Source: an uncultured Granulosicoccus sp. | Lineage (GTDB): Bacteria; Pseudomonadota; Gammaproteobacteria; Granulosicoccales; Granulosicoccaceae | Direction of reading: 5' to 3' | NCBI GenBank assembly: GCA_937924505.1 | Contig: CALDSR010000064.1 | Coordinates: forward strand, 1-25,583 | DNA length: 25,583 nucleotides | In this document: positions 1-7,847 of the stretch, piece after piece | How positions within the stretch are numbered: the stretch's first letter is position 1 | Layout: each line of letters begins with the position of its first letter | Notes under the pieces: model-generated | Databases searched by the model: none | Told to the model about the DNA's origin: nothing | The model's input: the letters and a program-made list of their open reading frames with translations, nothing else | Made by a program: the position numbers and the translations under genes

Positions 1-244
1 GAAAGCCGTTGGCCGTGCCAGCGCTGGTAAAGGAGATAACTCTTGAACCACCATCAGTGTTATTGCTGATCAAGGCCCCTGCAGGAGTTGGGTCATAGAT
101 ATGCCAACGACTGGTCAGACCATCTTCGGCATCCTCGAGCACGTCCCCAGCGTAGGCTGGAGCGCCAAGGACGGAAAGGGTGAGAACCACCACAGCGATA
201 AACGCCCGATGGAAAAGAGGGAGCTTGGTACGTCTCACTGTCAT
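1..244 (-). CDS. Secreted protein, N-terminal fragment (runs off left edge)
   Basis: An open frame of 81 codons begins at an ATG at 244 on the minus strand and continues past the window edge. Residues 1-32 form a clear Sec signal peptide: a basic start (MTVRRTK), a hydrophobic core and a likely cleavage after A-Y-A before GDV. The mature start reads VLEDAEDGLTSRWHIYD, followed by a Gly/Ser/Asn-rich beta-type sequence. From memory, this 'EDAEDG...W.IYD' opening occurs at the start of extracellular carbohydrate-binding or lectin-like beta-sandwich modules in marine Gammaproteobacteria, so an exported surface or polymer-binding protein is plausible; that is inference. No strong Shine-Dalgarno sequence precedes the ATG. 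The plus-strand frame at 101-385 is antisense to it and is not a gene. Confidence 0.7.
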   Translation of the reverse strand, partial: MTVRRTKLPLFHRAFIAVVVLTLSVLGAPAYAGDVLEDAEDGLTSRWHIYDPTPAGALISNNTDGGSRVISFTSAGTANGF

Positions 245-394
245 GGTGGGGAAATCAGATCAGGCTGTAACCCTCTAAGTATTCACGAGATGTGCAAATT
301 TCTCAGCAATTTGTCGCTAATTGTCTCGCTGGAACACTTCCATCCGGATAGTATCGATGAAAAAGGAGATACGCATCACATTTGACTACTATTT

Positions 395-1756
395 TTAGCG
401 GCGCGTCTGTTCTGGCAGCAGACCTTTCGGACTGAAACGCAGAACCAGTAACAATATCGTACCCATCATCAGCAGCCGCATATGGGAGGCATGTTCAAGC
501 AGATGTACTCTCACCGCATTGTCTTCTGCCAGCCAGGCAGTCGCAATGTTCAGAAAGCCGGTCCCCAAAGGCTCCGCTTCAATCCAGAAAAACCAGATGA
601 CAAAAGCACCTATCACTGCGCCCAGATTGTTACCAGAACCACCGACAATCACCATGACCCAGATAAGAAAGGTGAAACGTAACGGGTTGTATGTACCCGG
701 TGTCAGTTGCCCTTCAAGCGTTGTTAACATGGCCCCGGCAATACCGACCACTGCGGAGCCGACAATGAACACCTGTAAGTGTCTGGCTGTAACGTCTTTG
801 CCCATCGCTTCGGCAGCTGCTTCATTGTCACGGATCCCTCGCATCATGCGACCCCAGGGAGAACGCTGAGCGCGTCGGCTCAACCACATGACGACAAGCA
901 GGACGGAGAGAAACAGAGCGGCGTAACAGAGCTTGACGAACAGGCTCGAAGCACTGACAACATGCGCCTGCAATGCAGCCGCTCTTGCGGCTTCTTCAAT
1001 TGGCAGTGAAGATTCATAGAATCGCTCGACCGTATTGCGAAACCAGTCGCTGCTTTGCAAATTGATTTCGTAAGGCACGGGTCTGGGCAGGCCGGTTACA
1101 TTCTTTACGCCGCGCGTCAACCAGTCCTCATTCTTGATGACAGCGATGATTATCTCTGAAATGCCCAAGGTCGCAATGGCCAGATAATCCGAACGCAAAC
1201 CGAGCGCTACCTTGCCGATACACCAGGCGGCGCCAGCAGCAAACAGTCCGCCTACCAGCCAGGAAAACAATATCGGCAAACCCAGCCCACCCAGAAAGCC
1301 GGAGTGCGCGGGTTCAAAATCTTCAATCGCATCAACAGCAGGCAAGTAAAACCGCCTGATCAGCAGGATGCCGAGAACAATGACAATGAAAGTCACAAAC
1401 CCGCGAAGTCTGCCGGGCGCGATTTTGCGGCGTAAAACGACGACCGCTGCGACTGTTACGGCAAGCGCAAGCAAGCTTAGCAATAAATCAAATCCACCCG
1501 CAGCCCAGGCACCCGTTACGGGCTGAGTTGATACCAGCATCGCCGCGACTCCACCGAGCGCGGCAAACCCCATGATGCCGACATTGAATAGCCCGGCATA
1601 TCCCCATTGAATATTGACCCCTAATGCCATGACGGCTGAGACCAGACACATATTGATAATGGCGAAAGACAAGGACCAGGACTGGTAGAGACCGACAAAC
1701 ACAAGCAGGCCAGCCATCACGCAAGCCGCCAAAATACTACGTAGCGCAATCGACAT
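395..1756 (-). CDS. livM: Branched-chain amino acid type ABC transporter permease LivM
   Basis: This 453-residue, strongly hydrophobic protein has the features of LivM, the second inner-membrane permease of HAAT-family importers: the N-terminal GVNIQWGYAGLFNVG stretch, the cytoplasmic coupling segment SDYLAIATLGISEII, the later RGIRDNEAAAEAMGKD motif, and a final FSPKGLLPEQ. It is longer than many LivM proteins of 300-350 residues and near the size of E. coli LivM (about 425). The extra length lies around residues 95-160, which hold additional membrane segments. The ATG at 1756 shares one base with the stop of livH upstream, so the two are translationally coupled. It is the last gene of a livG-F-H-M operon. 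The substrate is not readable; related systems import branched-chain or other amino acids, amides or urea. Confidence 0.93.
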   Translation of the reverse strand: MSIALRSILAACVMAGLLVFVGLYQSWSLSFAIINMCLVSAVMALGVNIQWGYAGLFNVGIMGFAALGGVAAMLVSTQPVTGAWAAGGFDLLLSLLALAVTVAAVVVLRRKIAPGRLRGFVTFIVIVLGILLIRRFYLPAVDAIEDFEPAHSGFLGGLGLPILFSWLVGGLFAAGAAWCIGKVALGLRSDYLAIATLGISEIIIAVIKNEDWLTRGVKNVTGLPRPVPYEINLQSSDWFRNTVERFYESSLPIEEAARAAALQAHVVSASSLFVKLCYAALFLSVLLVVMWLSRRAQRSPWGRMMRGIRDNEAAAEAMGKDVTARHLQVFIVGSAVVGIAGAMLTTLEGQLTPGTYNPLRFTFLIWVMVIVGGSGNNLGAVIGAFVIWFFWIEAEPLGTGFLNIATAWLAEDNAVRVHLLEHASHMRLLMMGTILLLVLRFSPKGLLPEQTRR

Positions 1757-2772
1757 CAGATCGAACTCCCGCGTAGCAGCCCGGTCGGTCTTATGAGCAA
1801 GACGATGACGAGAATCATGAATGACACGGCAAATTTGTAATCAGTCGATAACAATTGCAACAAGGTATCGGGCTGCTGATCTTCAGGTAATAAATATTTG
1901 AAGACCTTTTTATACGCATAGGTGATGGTTATCTCTGAAAACGCAACAATAAACCCACCCAGAATAGCGCCTAGCGGTTTGCCGATGCCGCCGACAATGG
2001 CCGCTGCAAACATTGGTAACAAGAGTTGAAAATACGTAAACGGTTTGAAGCTTTTGTCGAGTCCGTACAGAACGCCTGCAATGGTCGTCAAGGCAGCAAC
2101 AATAATCCATGTCACCATCGTGACCTTTCTCGGGTCGATACCGGACAAGAGCGCAAGATCCTCATTATCCGAATAGGCGCGCATGGCTTTACCGGTACGC
2201 GTTCTTTGTAAAAACCAGAAGAGCAGTGTCATGGCGATTAGTGCGACGATCACGGTCAGCCCTTGAGTCAGCTTGATTGAAAGGCCTTCATTGAGCCCAG
2301 TCATTGCCTTGAATTCTTTCGCCCGGATTAAAAAGCGTGTGCCATCGACAAAGCGCTGATCGTTCGGTCCGATCAATAAACGAACCAGGCCGTTGGTCAC
2401 AAACATCACACCCACCGAGGCAATGACATAGATAACCGGGGCGCTTTTCACTTTGCGATAGTGTTGATAAACGAATCGATCAAAAAACAAACACAGCAAT
2501 GCCGCCATCAAGATACCGATCGGTATGCCCAGCAACGCCGTGGGTAATGGCCCAAGCGATACGCCCTTTGATTGCAACCACCAGGTGACAAATATCGTAA
2601 ACGTCGCGCCAAAAGCCATGGTGTCGCCATGGGCAAAGTTGGAAAAACGTAAAACGGCATAAACCAGCGTTATCCCCAGAGCGCCCAAGGCGAGCTGTGA
2701 GCCATACGCCAAGCCAGGGACGATGACAAAGTTTGCCAACAAGACCAGTGCATTCAATATATCGTTGGACAT
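1756..2772 (-). CDS. livH: Branched-chain amino acid type ABC transporter permease LivH
   Basis: A 338-residue polytopic membrane protein of the LivH family, the first permease of HAAT importers. Diagnostic stretches are GALGITLVYAVLRFSNFAHGD in the N-terminal half (residues about 30-50), the RTRTGKAMRAYSDNEDLALLSGID coupling region, and the C-terminal AAAIVGGIGKPLGAILGG segment ending in IRPTGLLRG. Eight or so membrane spans are apparent. The start ATG at 2772 lies 5 bases after the livF stop, and its stop overlaps the livM ATG by one base, which shows one polycistronic unit. With LivM it forms the translocation pore through which the ATPases LivG and LivF drive uptake from the periplasm. 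Confidence 0.94.
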   Translation of the reverse strand: MSNDILNALVLLANFVIVPGLAYGSQLALGALGITLVYAVLRFSNFAHGDTMAFGATFTIFVTWWLQSKGVSLGPLPTALLGIPIGILMAALLCLFFDRFVYQHYRKVKSAPVIYVIASVGVMFVTNGLVRLLIGPNDQRFVDGTRFLIRAKEFKAMTGLNEGLSIKLTQGLTVIVALIAMTLLFWFLQRTRTGKAMRAYSDNEDLALLSGIDPRKVTMVTWIIVAALTTIAGVLYGLDKSFKPFTYFQLLLPMFAAAIVGGIGKPLGAILGGFIVAFSEITITYAYKKVFKYLLPEDQQPDTLLQLLSTDYKFAVSFMILVIVLLIRPTGLLRGSSI

Positions 2773-2777
2773 GAGTA

Positions 2778-3482
2778 TCAGCCGCCAAGAAACGTCTTGC
2801 GAACTTCAGTATCGGCCAGCAGCGCGTCGCCGGTATCGGTATAGCGATTTTCGCCGGTCACAAGCACATAGCCAGTATCTGCGATTTCAAGCGCTTGCCG
2901 GGCATTCTGTTCGACCATCAATACGGCAAGTCCGTAGTTGCGTACCTCGATAATGCGATCAAATAATTCATCCATCACGATCGGCGAGACGCCAGCGGTC
3001 GGCTCATCGAGCATCAACACACTCGGTTCGGTCATCAGTGCGCGGGCAACAGCAACTTGCTGACGCTGACCGCCCGAGAGTTCTCCCGCTGCCTGTTTGC
3101 GTTTTTCTTTCAGAATGGGAAACAGGGTGTAAATTTGTTCGCGAGTCTCCTCAATATTGTCGGTACGCAGAAAAGCGCCCATATCGAGGTTCTCATCGAC
3201 TGTCATACTCGGAAACACATTATTCGTTTGCGGCACGAAGGCCATGCCTTTGGCAACACGCTGTTGTGGGCTCAAGTTGCTGATGTCTTCACCCCCGAGT
3301 GTGACCGATCCACCACTGAGCGACAGCATCCCGAATATCGCTTTCATTGCCGTAGATTTACCGGCACCATTGGGCCCGACAATCACCGCAATTTCTTTTT
3401 TATCGACGGCGATCGAACAATTATTGAGAATCATCGTATTGCCGTAACCCGCCGTCATGGACGCGCCATCGAGATATTTCAC
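2778..3482 (-). CDS. livF: Branched-chain amino acid type ABC transporter ATPase LivF
   Basis: A 234-residue ABC ATPase. Walker A is GPNGAGKST at residues 36-44, the signature LSGGQRQQVAVARAL starts at 135, and Walker B VLMLDEPTAG starts at 155. The switch region reads LMVEQNARQALEIAD, with Gln in place of the usual H-loop His, which is normal for LivF, and Y-V-L-V-T-G-E near the end is also family-typical. It is a cytoplasmic partner of LivG on the LivHM permease dimer. Its ATG overlaps the end of livG by four bases (ATGA), and its stop precedes livH by 5 bases, so it sits firmly inside the operon. Length matches LivF (about 235-240). Confidence 0.95.
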   Translation of the reverse strand: MKYLDGASMTAGYGNTMILNNCSIAVDKKEIAVIVGPNGAGKSTAMKAIFGMLSLSGGSVTLGGEDISNLSPQQRVAKGMAFVPQTNNVFPSMTVDENLDMGAFLRTDNIEETREQIYTLFPILKEKRKQAAGELSGGQRQQVAVARALMTEPSVLMLDEPTAGVSPIVMDELFDRIIEVRNYGLAVLMVEQNARQALEIADTGYVLVTGENRYTDTGDALLADTEVRKTFLGG

Positions 3483-4252
3483 GCACGCTCCTGACGTCGG
3501 CCGCCGCCCAGGTAGGCGTCGATGACTTGCTCATCCTTTTGGACTTCTTCCGCACTGCCCATCGCCAGTACCGCGCCTTCCGCCATCACCACGACCGGAT
3601 CACACAGTCGACTGATAAATGCCATGTCGTGTTCGATCATGCAAAAGGTATAACCGCGCTCTTTATTGAGTCGCACAATGGCATCGCCAATGGAGTTCAG
3701 CAGTGTGCGATTGACGCCCGCGCCGACTTCATCAAGAAACACGATCTTTGCATCGACCATCATCGTTCTTCCGAGCTCAAGCAGTTTTTTCTGCCCACCG
3801 GATAAATTCCCGGCAAGCTCATCGGCAACATGGGATAGGTCGAGAAAATCAATAATGTCATCAGCGCGTTCACGAACAGCCTTTTCTCGTTCGTCGATAC
3901 GCTTGGGCTGAAAACAGGCGGTAAACAGATTTTCACCCGGTTGCTTGTCAGGGACCAGCATCAGATTGTCGCGAACGGTCAGTGTGCTGAATTCATGGGC
4001 AATCTGAAACGTACGCAATAGCCCACGCTCGAACAGAGCATGCGGCGCCATTCCGGTAATATCTTCGCCATCGAGCACAACCCGTCCACTGGTGGGTGAA
4101 AAATGGCCCGCGATGCAGTTGAACAGGGTCGTCTTGCCGGCGCCGTTCGGGCCGATCAGGCCGGTAATGCTGCCGGTTTCAATGGTCAGTGTCACATCAT
4201 TGACGGCTTTCACGCCGCCAAAATGCTTGACCAGCTGGTGAACTTCAATCAC
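3479..4252 (-). CDS. livG: Branched-chain amino acid type ABC transporter ATPase LivG
   Basis: A 257-residue ABC ATPase and the first gene of the liv operon. Walker A is GPNGAGKTT (residues 34-42), the signature LSGGQ lies at 150-154, Walker B is IVFLDE at 170-175, and the H-loop is EHDM with His208. The LivG-specific RTFQIAHEF segment is at 80-88. Walker B is followed by V-G-A-G-V-N instead of the usual P-A-A-G-L-N, a conservative departure at the D-loop side. The start is GTG (4252-4250); no strong ribosome binding site is visible. No gene for a periplasmic LivK-type binding protein adjoins the operon here; upstream lies a divergent small secreted protein. Confidence 0.94.
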   Translation of the reverse strand: MIEVHQLVKHFGGVKAVNDVTLTIETGSITGLIGPNGAGKTTLFNCIAGHFSPTSGRVVLDGEDITGMAPHALFERGLLRTFQIAHEFSTLTVRDNLMLVPDKQPGENLFTACFQPKRIDEREKAVRERADDIIDFLDLSHVADELAGNLSGGQKKLLELGRTMMVDAKIVFLDEVGAGVNRTLLNSIGDAIVRLNKERGYTFCMIEHDMAFISRLCDPVVVMAEGAVLAMGSAEEVQKDEQVIDAYLGGGRRQERA

Positions 4253-4284
4253 AAATGCGGGGCTCAGCGAGACAGAAAGTCTCG

Positions 4285-4307
4285 ATTGTACTCTGTGACT
4301 TTACAAT
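4285..4307. promoter_or_regulatory. Inverted repeat ATTGTA-N11-TACAAT between livG and the small secreted gene
   Basis: The arms ATTGTA (4285-4290) and TACAAT (4302-4307) are perfect inverted repeats with an 11-base spacer, in the divergent control region 33 bases upstream of livG and 90 bases upstream of the plus-strand gene. Dyads of this size suit a dimeric repressor or activator, but either arm could also act as a -10 like element. No factor can be assigned. Confidence 0.3.
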
Positions 4308-4331
4308 TTTCCGCGTTGTCTGCCTTGCCAC

Positions 4332-4360
4332 TTGCCGAAACCGAGCTGGTGTGCGATAAA
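4332..4360 (+). promoter_or_regulatory. Candidate sigma-70 promoter for the 76-residue secreted protein
   Basis: TTGCCG (4332-4337) and GATAAA (4355-4360) are separated by 17 bases. Each matches four of six consensus positions. The implied transcription start near 4367 leaves a leader of about 30 bases before the ATG at 4397, which carries a GGAG ribosome binding site at 4384-4387. Prediction by eye only. Confidence 0.35.
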
Positions 4361-4396
4361 ACATGTGCTTGTCCAACTTCTTTGGAGAATACGCTT

Positions 4397-4627
4397 ATGA
4401 AACGAATGATCGTGGTAGCCGCCGGGGCTGTCGCCCTGATCGCTGGCTCAGCGCATGCTGGTGGCGGTGCGAGTGGTTGCGCCTATGGCCATGGTGCCCA
4501 GGTCGCCGATACTGAGCAGGAGCTTATCGTCGATGAAACTGATCCTGAATTGCTGGCGCTTCTGAAGAAAAAGGACGACGCAGCGGAGCTTGAAAAAATC
4601 GTTGAAACTCCGATTATCCACAACTGA
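4397..4627 (+). CDS. Small exported protein of unknown function (76 residues)
   Basis: The frame is open far upstream, but the ATG at 4397 is preceded by GGAG at a proper distance and begins a textbook signal peptide: MKRMIVVAAGAVALIAGSAHA, with cleavage expected after A-H-A. The mature part is only about 55 residues: a glycine-rich head (GGGASGCAYGHGAQVAD) with one Cys, an acidic middle (QELIVDETDPELLALL), a charged KKKDDAAELEK helix, and the ending VETPIIHN. I do not recognise a named family. The lone Cys and the His-containing head could bind metal or haem or make a mixed disulfide, but that is speculation. The gene stands alone between a candidate promoter and a strong intrinsic terminator, so it is probably monocistronic and well expressed. 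Confidence 0.8.
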   Translation: MKRMIVVAAGAVALIAGSAHAGGGASGCAYGHGAQVADTEQELIVDETDPELLALLKKKDDAAELEKIVETPIIHN

Positions 4628-4658
4628 CTAATTGTTACCCAACCTTCTTCAGGTTTTG

Positions 4659-4684
4659 CGGCGGCCCCTGTGCCGCCGTTTTTG
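4659..4684 (+). terminator. Rho-independent terminator after the small secreted gene
   Basis: A perfect 7-bp GC stem, CGGCGGC (4659-4665) with GCCGCCG (4672-4678), a 6-base loop and a following run of five T residues (4679-4683). It lies 31 bases past the stop codon at 4627. Confidence 0.9.
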
Positions 4685-4700
4685 TTTGCGTCACAGATTT

Positions 4701-4734
4701 GTACAAAACCTTTGGTATCTGGTGTAAAACCTTG
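4701..4734 (+). repeat. Direct repeat AAAACCTT spaced 21 bp upstream of the SDR gene
   Basis: AAAACCTT occurs at 4705-4712 and again at 4726-4733, exactly 21 bases (two helical turns) apart. Each copy is preceded by a GT-rich tetramer (GTAC, GTGT). The pair ends 27 bases before the ATG at 4761, so it overlaps the likely promoter. Same-face tandem sites are typical of regulator binding. No regulator can be named. Confidence 0.35.
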
Positions 4735-4760
4735 TCGTTAGCAAACAACCGAGAGAAATA

Positions 4761-5537
4761 ATGGATCTGGGAATCAAAGGGCGCCATGCCATCGTCTGCG
4801 CCTCTTCACGCGGTTTGGGTCGCGCCTGCGCACTGGCCCTTGCTGAAGCTGGTGTCAATGTCATTATCAATGGTCGTGACCCTGAGCACTTGGCCAAAAC
4901 AGAAGCAGATGCGTCAGCGTTTGGTGTCGACGTCAAGGTCGTTGCCGCTGATGTGTCAACAGCCGAAGGGCAGGACGCGTTGTTTGCCGCTTGCCCGGCC
5001 CCGGATATCCTCGTCAACAACAACGGTGGCCCACCGTTCCGCGACTTCCGGGAAATAGACCGTGATGCGATGATCACGGGTGTGACGATGAATATGGTCA
5101 CACCACTTGAACTGATACAGCGGTGTGTCGATGGCATGTCGGAGCGTGGTTGGGGACGCATAGTCAACATCACTTCGTCATCAGTCGTATCGCCGATATC
5201 CGGACTCGATTTGTCCAGTGGGGCGCGCGCCGGTCTGACATCCTTTCTTGCAGGCGTTTCGCGTTCTGTTGCAGCAACGGGCGTGACGATCAATCAGATC
5301 ATGCCGGGTGCCTTTGACACGGACCGTTTACGCGGCGGGTTTGCGTTTGCCGAAAAACGCACGGGAACGCCGGCGGCTGAGTTGGCCAAAACCCGCGCGG
5401 CGGCGATTCCTGCAGGACGCTTCGGCCAGCCTGAAGAATTCGGTGCGGCGTGCGCGTACTTGTGTAGCGAACAGGCGGCATACATCACTGGCCAGAGCCT
5501 GTTGATTGATGGTGGTGCAGTAAACAAGGCGTTCTAG
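4761..5537 (+). CDS. SDR-fold protein with degenerate catalytic tetrad
   Basis: This 258-residue protein has the Rossmann fold of short-chain dehydrogenases/reductases. The cofactor loop is ASSRGLGRA (residues 14-22, Ala in place of the classical T-G start), NNNGG is at 86-90, the catalytic-type Ser is S139 in NITSSSV, and P-G-A-F-D-T plus the C-terminal YITGQSLLIDGG are typical. The YxxxK active site is not present: alignment by spacing places S152 at the Tyr position and R156 at the Lys position (LSSGARAGL). This agrees with a known subgroup of beta-ketoacyl-ACP-reductase-like SDRs (conserved-domain type cd05344 as I recall it) that lack a proper tetrad. Its reaction is therefore uncertain; it may bind NAD(P) without acting as a classical SDR. 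Gene start ATG follows GAGAG at a suitable distance. No operon partner. Confidence 0.9.
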   Translation: MDLGIKGRHAIVCASSRGLGRACALALAEAGVNVIINGRDPEHLAKTEADASAFGVDVKVVAADVSTAEGQDALFAACPAPDILVNNNGGPPFRDFREIDRDAMITGVTMNMVTPLELIQRCVDGMSERGWGRIVNITSSSVVSPISGLDLSSGARAGLTSFLAGVSRSVAATGVTINQIMPGAFDTDRLRGGFAFAEKRTGTPAAELAKTRAAAIPAGRFGQPEEFGAACAYLCSEQAAYITGQSLLIDGGAVNKAF

Positions 5538-5549
5538 CGCGTTGGCGGT

Positions 5550-5581
5550 GTTGCCACCGTCACGACTTTCGTGGCGGCAAC
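5550..5581. other. Hairpin at the convergent ends of the SDR and ygiQ genes
   Basis: GTTGCC (5550-5555) pairs with GGCAAC (5576-5581), and inside it CACGA (5561-5565) pairs with TCGTG (5569-5573) around a 3-base loop, with an asymmetric internal loop between. There is no T-tract on either strand, so it is at most a weak or factor-assisted terminator. It covers the last codons of ygiQ, so part of the pairing may be coincidental. Confidence 0.25.
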
Positions 5582-7773
5582 CCGGTGTGTTGTGTCAGTA
5601 AGCGTCCAGCCTTTGGCTGGCCACGACCACGGCCTTTTCCACGGGTTTCTGGTGAGCTGTTCTTGCGTCGTGTGCTTTTGTAGTCGTTGCTGTCCTTGGG
5701 TTGATAGCTGGGTATCAGGTGTTGGCGGCCATTGCCGATCAGATCGCTCCGTCCCATGCTTTTCAAGGCATCACGCAGCATTGGCCAGTTCTTCGGGTCA
5801 TGGTAGCGGAGAAAGGCTTTGTGCAAACGACGTTTTGTCGTTGTCTTGGCAATGCTCACATCACCGCCTTTGCGACGGACACGCTGCAAGGGGTTCTTGC
5901 CGCTGTAGTACATGGCGGTTGCGGTCGCCATCGGGGATGGATAGAAATTCTGCACCTGATCAGCGCGAAAACCATAGCGCTTTAACCACACGGCGAGATT
6001 CATCATGTCCTCGTCGCTGGTACCTGGATGCGCTGCGATGAAGTACGGAATCAGAAACTGCTCCTTGCCAGCTTTTTTCGTGTACTTGTCAAACATCGCC
6101 TTGAACTCATCATAGGCACCGATACCGGGCTTCATCATCTTGTCCAGTGGGCCGCGTTCGGTATGTTCGGGTGCGATCTTCAGGTAACCGCCGACATGAT
6201 GTGTCACGAGCTCTTCAACATACTCGGGAGACTTGACCGCAAGGTCGTATCGCAAACCTGAGGCAATCAATACTTTCTTGATACCGGGGAGTTCTCTGGC
6301 GCGTCGGTACAAGCCAATCAAAGAAGAATGATCGGTATCAAGATTTGAACAGATATCCGGATACACACACGATGGCAGACGACAGTTGGCTTCAATTTCG
6401 CGTGATTTACAGGCGATGCGGTACATGTTTGCCGTGGGGCCGCCAAGATCCGAGATAACACCGGTAAAGCCTGGAACATCATCACGAATGGTTTCAATTT
6501 CCTTGATGATGGAGTCTTCGGAACGGTTTTGTATCACACGACCTTCGTGCTCGGTGATGGAGCAAAACGTGCAACCGCCGAAACAACCGCGCATGATGTT
6601 TACCGAGAAGCGAATCATATCGTAGGCCGGGATTCTGGCCTTGCCGTAGCTCGGATGCGGCACGCGAGCGAAAGGATGATCGAAGACGTAGTCCATTTCT
6701 TCGGTGCTTAACGGGATCGGCGGAGGATTCAACCAGAGTTTGCGACCGCCCTGATTTTGTACCAGTGCTCTTGCGTTGCCCGGATTTGTTTCCAGATGGA
6801 GCACTCGGTTGGCGTGCGCGTACAGGATCTTGTCGTGGCTGACCATATCGAAAGAGGGCAGGCGCAGCACCGTGCGGGCGCGTTTGCCGGCTCGGTCTGC
6901 CTGGCGTTCTTCGCGACTGACGAACCGGAGCACTTGTTCCTTGCGACTGCTGTTGCTTTGTTCTGCGGCATCGTCGCTACACTTGCTGTCGGTATTGTCT
7001 TCTGGTGCTTGATAGGGATTGACGGGTTCTTCAATGCGCCCGGGTTTGTCGACCTTGCTGGAGTCTATGACAATCCAGTCAGTGGGCAGATCGTCGACAA
7101 AATAAGCAGTGCCGCGAACATCGGTGATGGTCTCGATGGTTTCGCCCTTTGACAGTCTGTGTGCAATTTCGACAATGGCGCGTTCTCCGTTGCCGTATAC
7201 GAGCATGTCCGCTTTGGCGTCGGCGAGGATCGAGCGACGTACCTTGTCCTGCCAATAATCGTAATGCGCAATGCGTCTCAGAGAAGCTTCTATACCGCCC
7301 AATACCACCGGAATGTTGGCATAGGCCTCGCGACAACGTTGCGTGTAGACGATCGAGGCGCGATCGGGGCGTTGGCCACCGATGTCGTCGGGCGAATAAG
7401 CGTCATCGCTACGGACCTTGCGATCCGCCGTGTAACGATTGATCATCGAATCCATATTGCCGGCGGTGATACCAAAGAATAAATTTGGTGCGCCGAGTGC
7501 CTTGAACGGTTCGCTGCTTTGCCAATCTGGCTGGGCGATGATACCGACGCGGAAGCCCTGAGCCTCAAGCAGACGGCCAACGATTGCCATCCCGAAACTT
7601 GGGTGATCAACGTAGGCATCGCCTGTCACCACTATTATGTCGCAACTATCCCAGCCAAGATCGTCCATTTCGGCACGATTCATGGGCAAAAATGGGGCAC
7701 GACCGTAACATTCCGCCCAATAGGGGGGATAGTCGAACAATGAGCGATGGTTGGTGGTCTGACTTGCTAACAT
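5560..7773 (-). CDS. ygiQ: YgiQ-family radical SAM protein
   Basis: A 737-residue protein, essentially the length of E. coli YgiQ (739). The N-terminal domain opens with [23 protein letters not shown] and contains the B12-binding-like [13 protein letters not shown] segment. The radical SAM core carries C397-x3-C401-x2-C404 ([18 protein letters not shown]), the ligands of the [4Fe-4S] cluster that cleaves S-adenosylmethionine. The basic C-terminus matches the YgiQ-specific DUF3362 tail. The open frame extends to a TTG at 7818, but the ATG at 7773 fits the family start. The enzyme's substrate is not established. About residues 255-300 form an acidic, Ser-rich insertion ([19 protein letters not shown]) likely to be a flexible loop. 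The gene is divergent from the RND efflux operon, with 74 bases between them. Confidence 0.95.
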   Translation of the reverse strand: MLASQTTNHRSLFDYPPYWAECYGRAPFLPMNRAEMDDLGWDSCDIIVVTGDAYVDHPSFGMAIVGRLLEAQGFRVGIIAQPDWQSSEPFKALGAPNLFFGITAGNMDSMINRYTADRKVRSDDAYSPDDIGGQRPDRASIVYTQRCREAYANIPVVLGGIEASLRRIAHYDYWQDKVRRSILADAKADMLVYGNGERAIVEIAHRLSKGETIETITDVRGTAYFVDDLPTDWIVIDSSKVDKPGRIEEPVNPYQAPEDNTDSKCSDDAAEQSNSSRKEQVLRFVSREERQADRAGKRARTVLRLPSFDMVSHDKILYAHANRVLHLETNPGNARALVQNQGGRKLWLNPPPIPLSTEEMDYVFDHPFARVPHPSYGKARIPAYDMIRFSVNIMRGCFGGCTFCSITEHEGRVIQNRSEDSIIKEIETIRDDVPGFTGVISDLGGPTANMYRIACKSREIEANCRLPSCVYPDICSNLDTDHSSLIGLYRRARELPGIKKVLIASGLRYDLAVKSPEYVEELVTHHVGGYLKIAPEHTERGPLDKMMKPGIGAYDEFKAMFDKYTKKAGKEQFLIPYFIAAHPGTSDEDMMNLAVWLKRYGFRADQVQNFYPSPMATATAMYYSGKNPLQRVRRKGGDVSIAKTTTKRRLHKAFLRYHDPKNWPMLRDALKSMGRSDLIGNGRQHLIPSYQPKDSNDYKSTRRKNSSPETRGKGRGRGQPKAGRLLTQHTGLPPRKS

Positions 7774-7847
7774 CGAACTAATCTCTATGTAGGCGCGTAT
7801 GGTAACCCGTACGGCCAAACAATCCTTGGACAGGGCAGACGGATCAC

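Noticed and set aside
101..385. 94-codon plus-strand frame with an ATG start
   Set aside because: It is antisense to the signal-peptide protein at 1-244, has no recognisable domain and lacks a convincing ribosome binding site.
4103..4396. Upstream extension of the frame of the 76-residue exported protein
   Set aside because: The extension lies antisense to the livG start and shows no domain. The ATG at 4397 has a ribosome binding site and starts a clear signal peptide.
4691..5293. 200-codon minus-strand frame under the SDR gene
   Set aside because: It is composed of Ala, Pro, Ser, Thr and Arg typical of an antisense shadow of a GC-rich gene, and the opposite strand encodes a clear SDR.
7774..7818. 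Upstream TTG extension of ygiQ by 15 residues
   Set aside because: The ATG at 7773 gives the usual family length and N-terminus; the extension shares nothing with known YgiQ.
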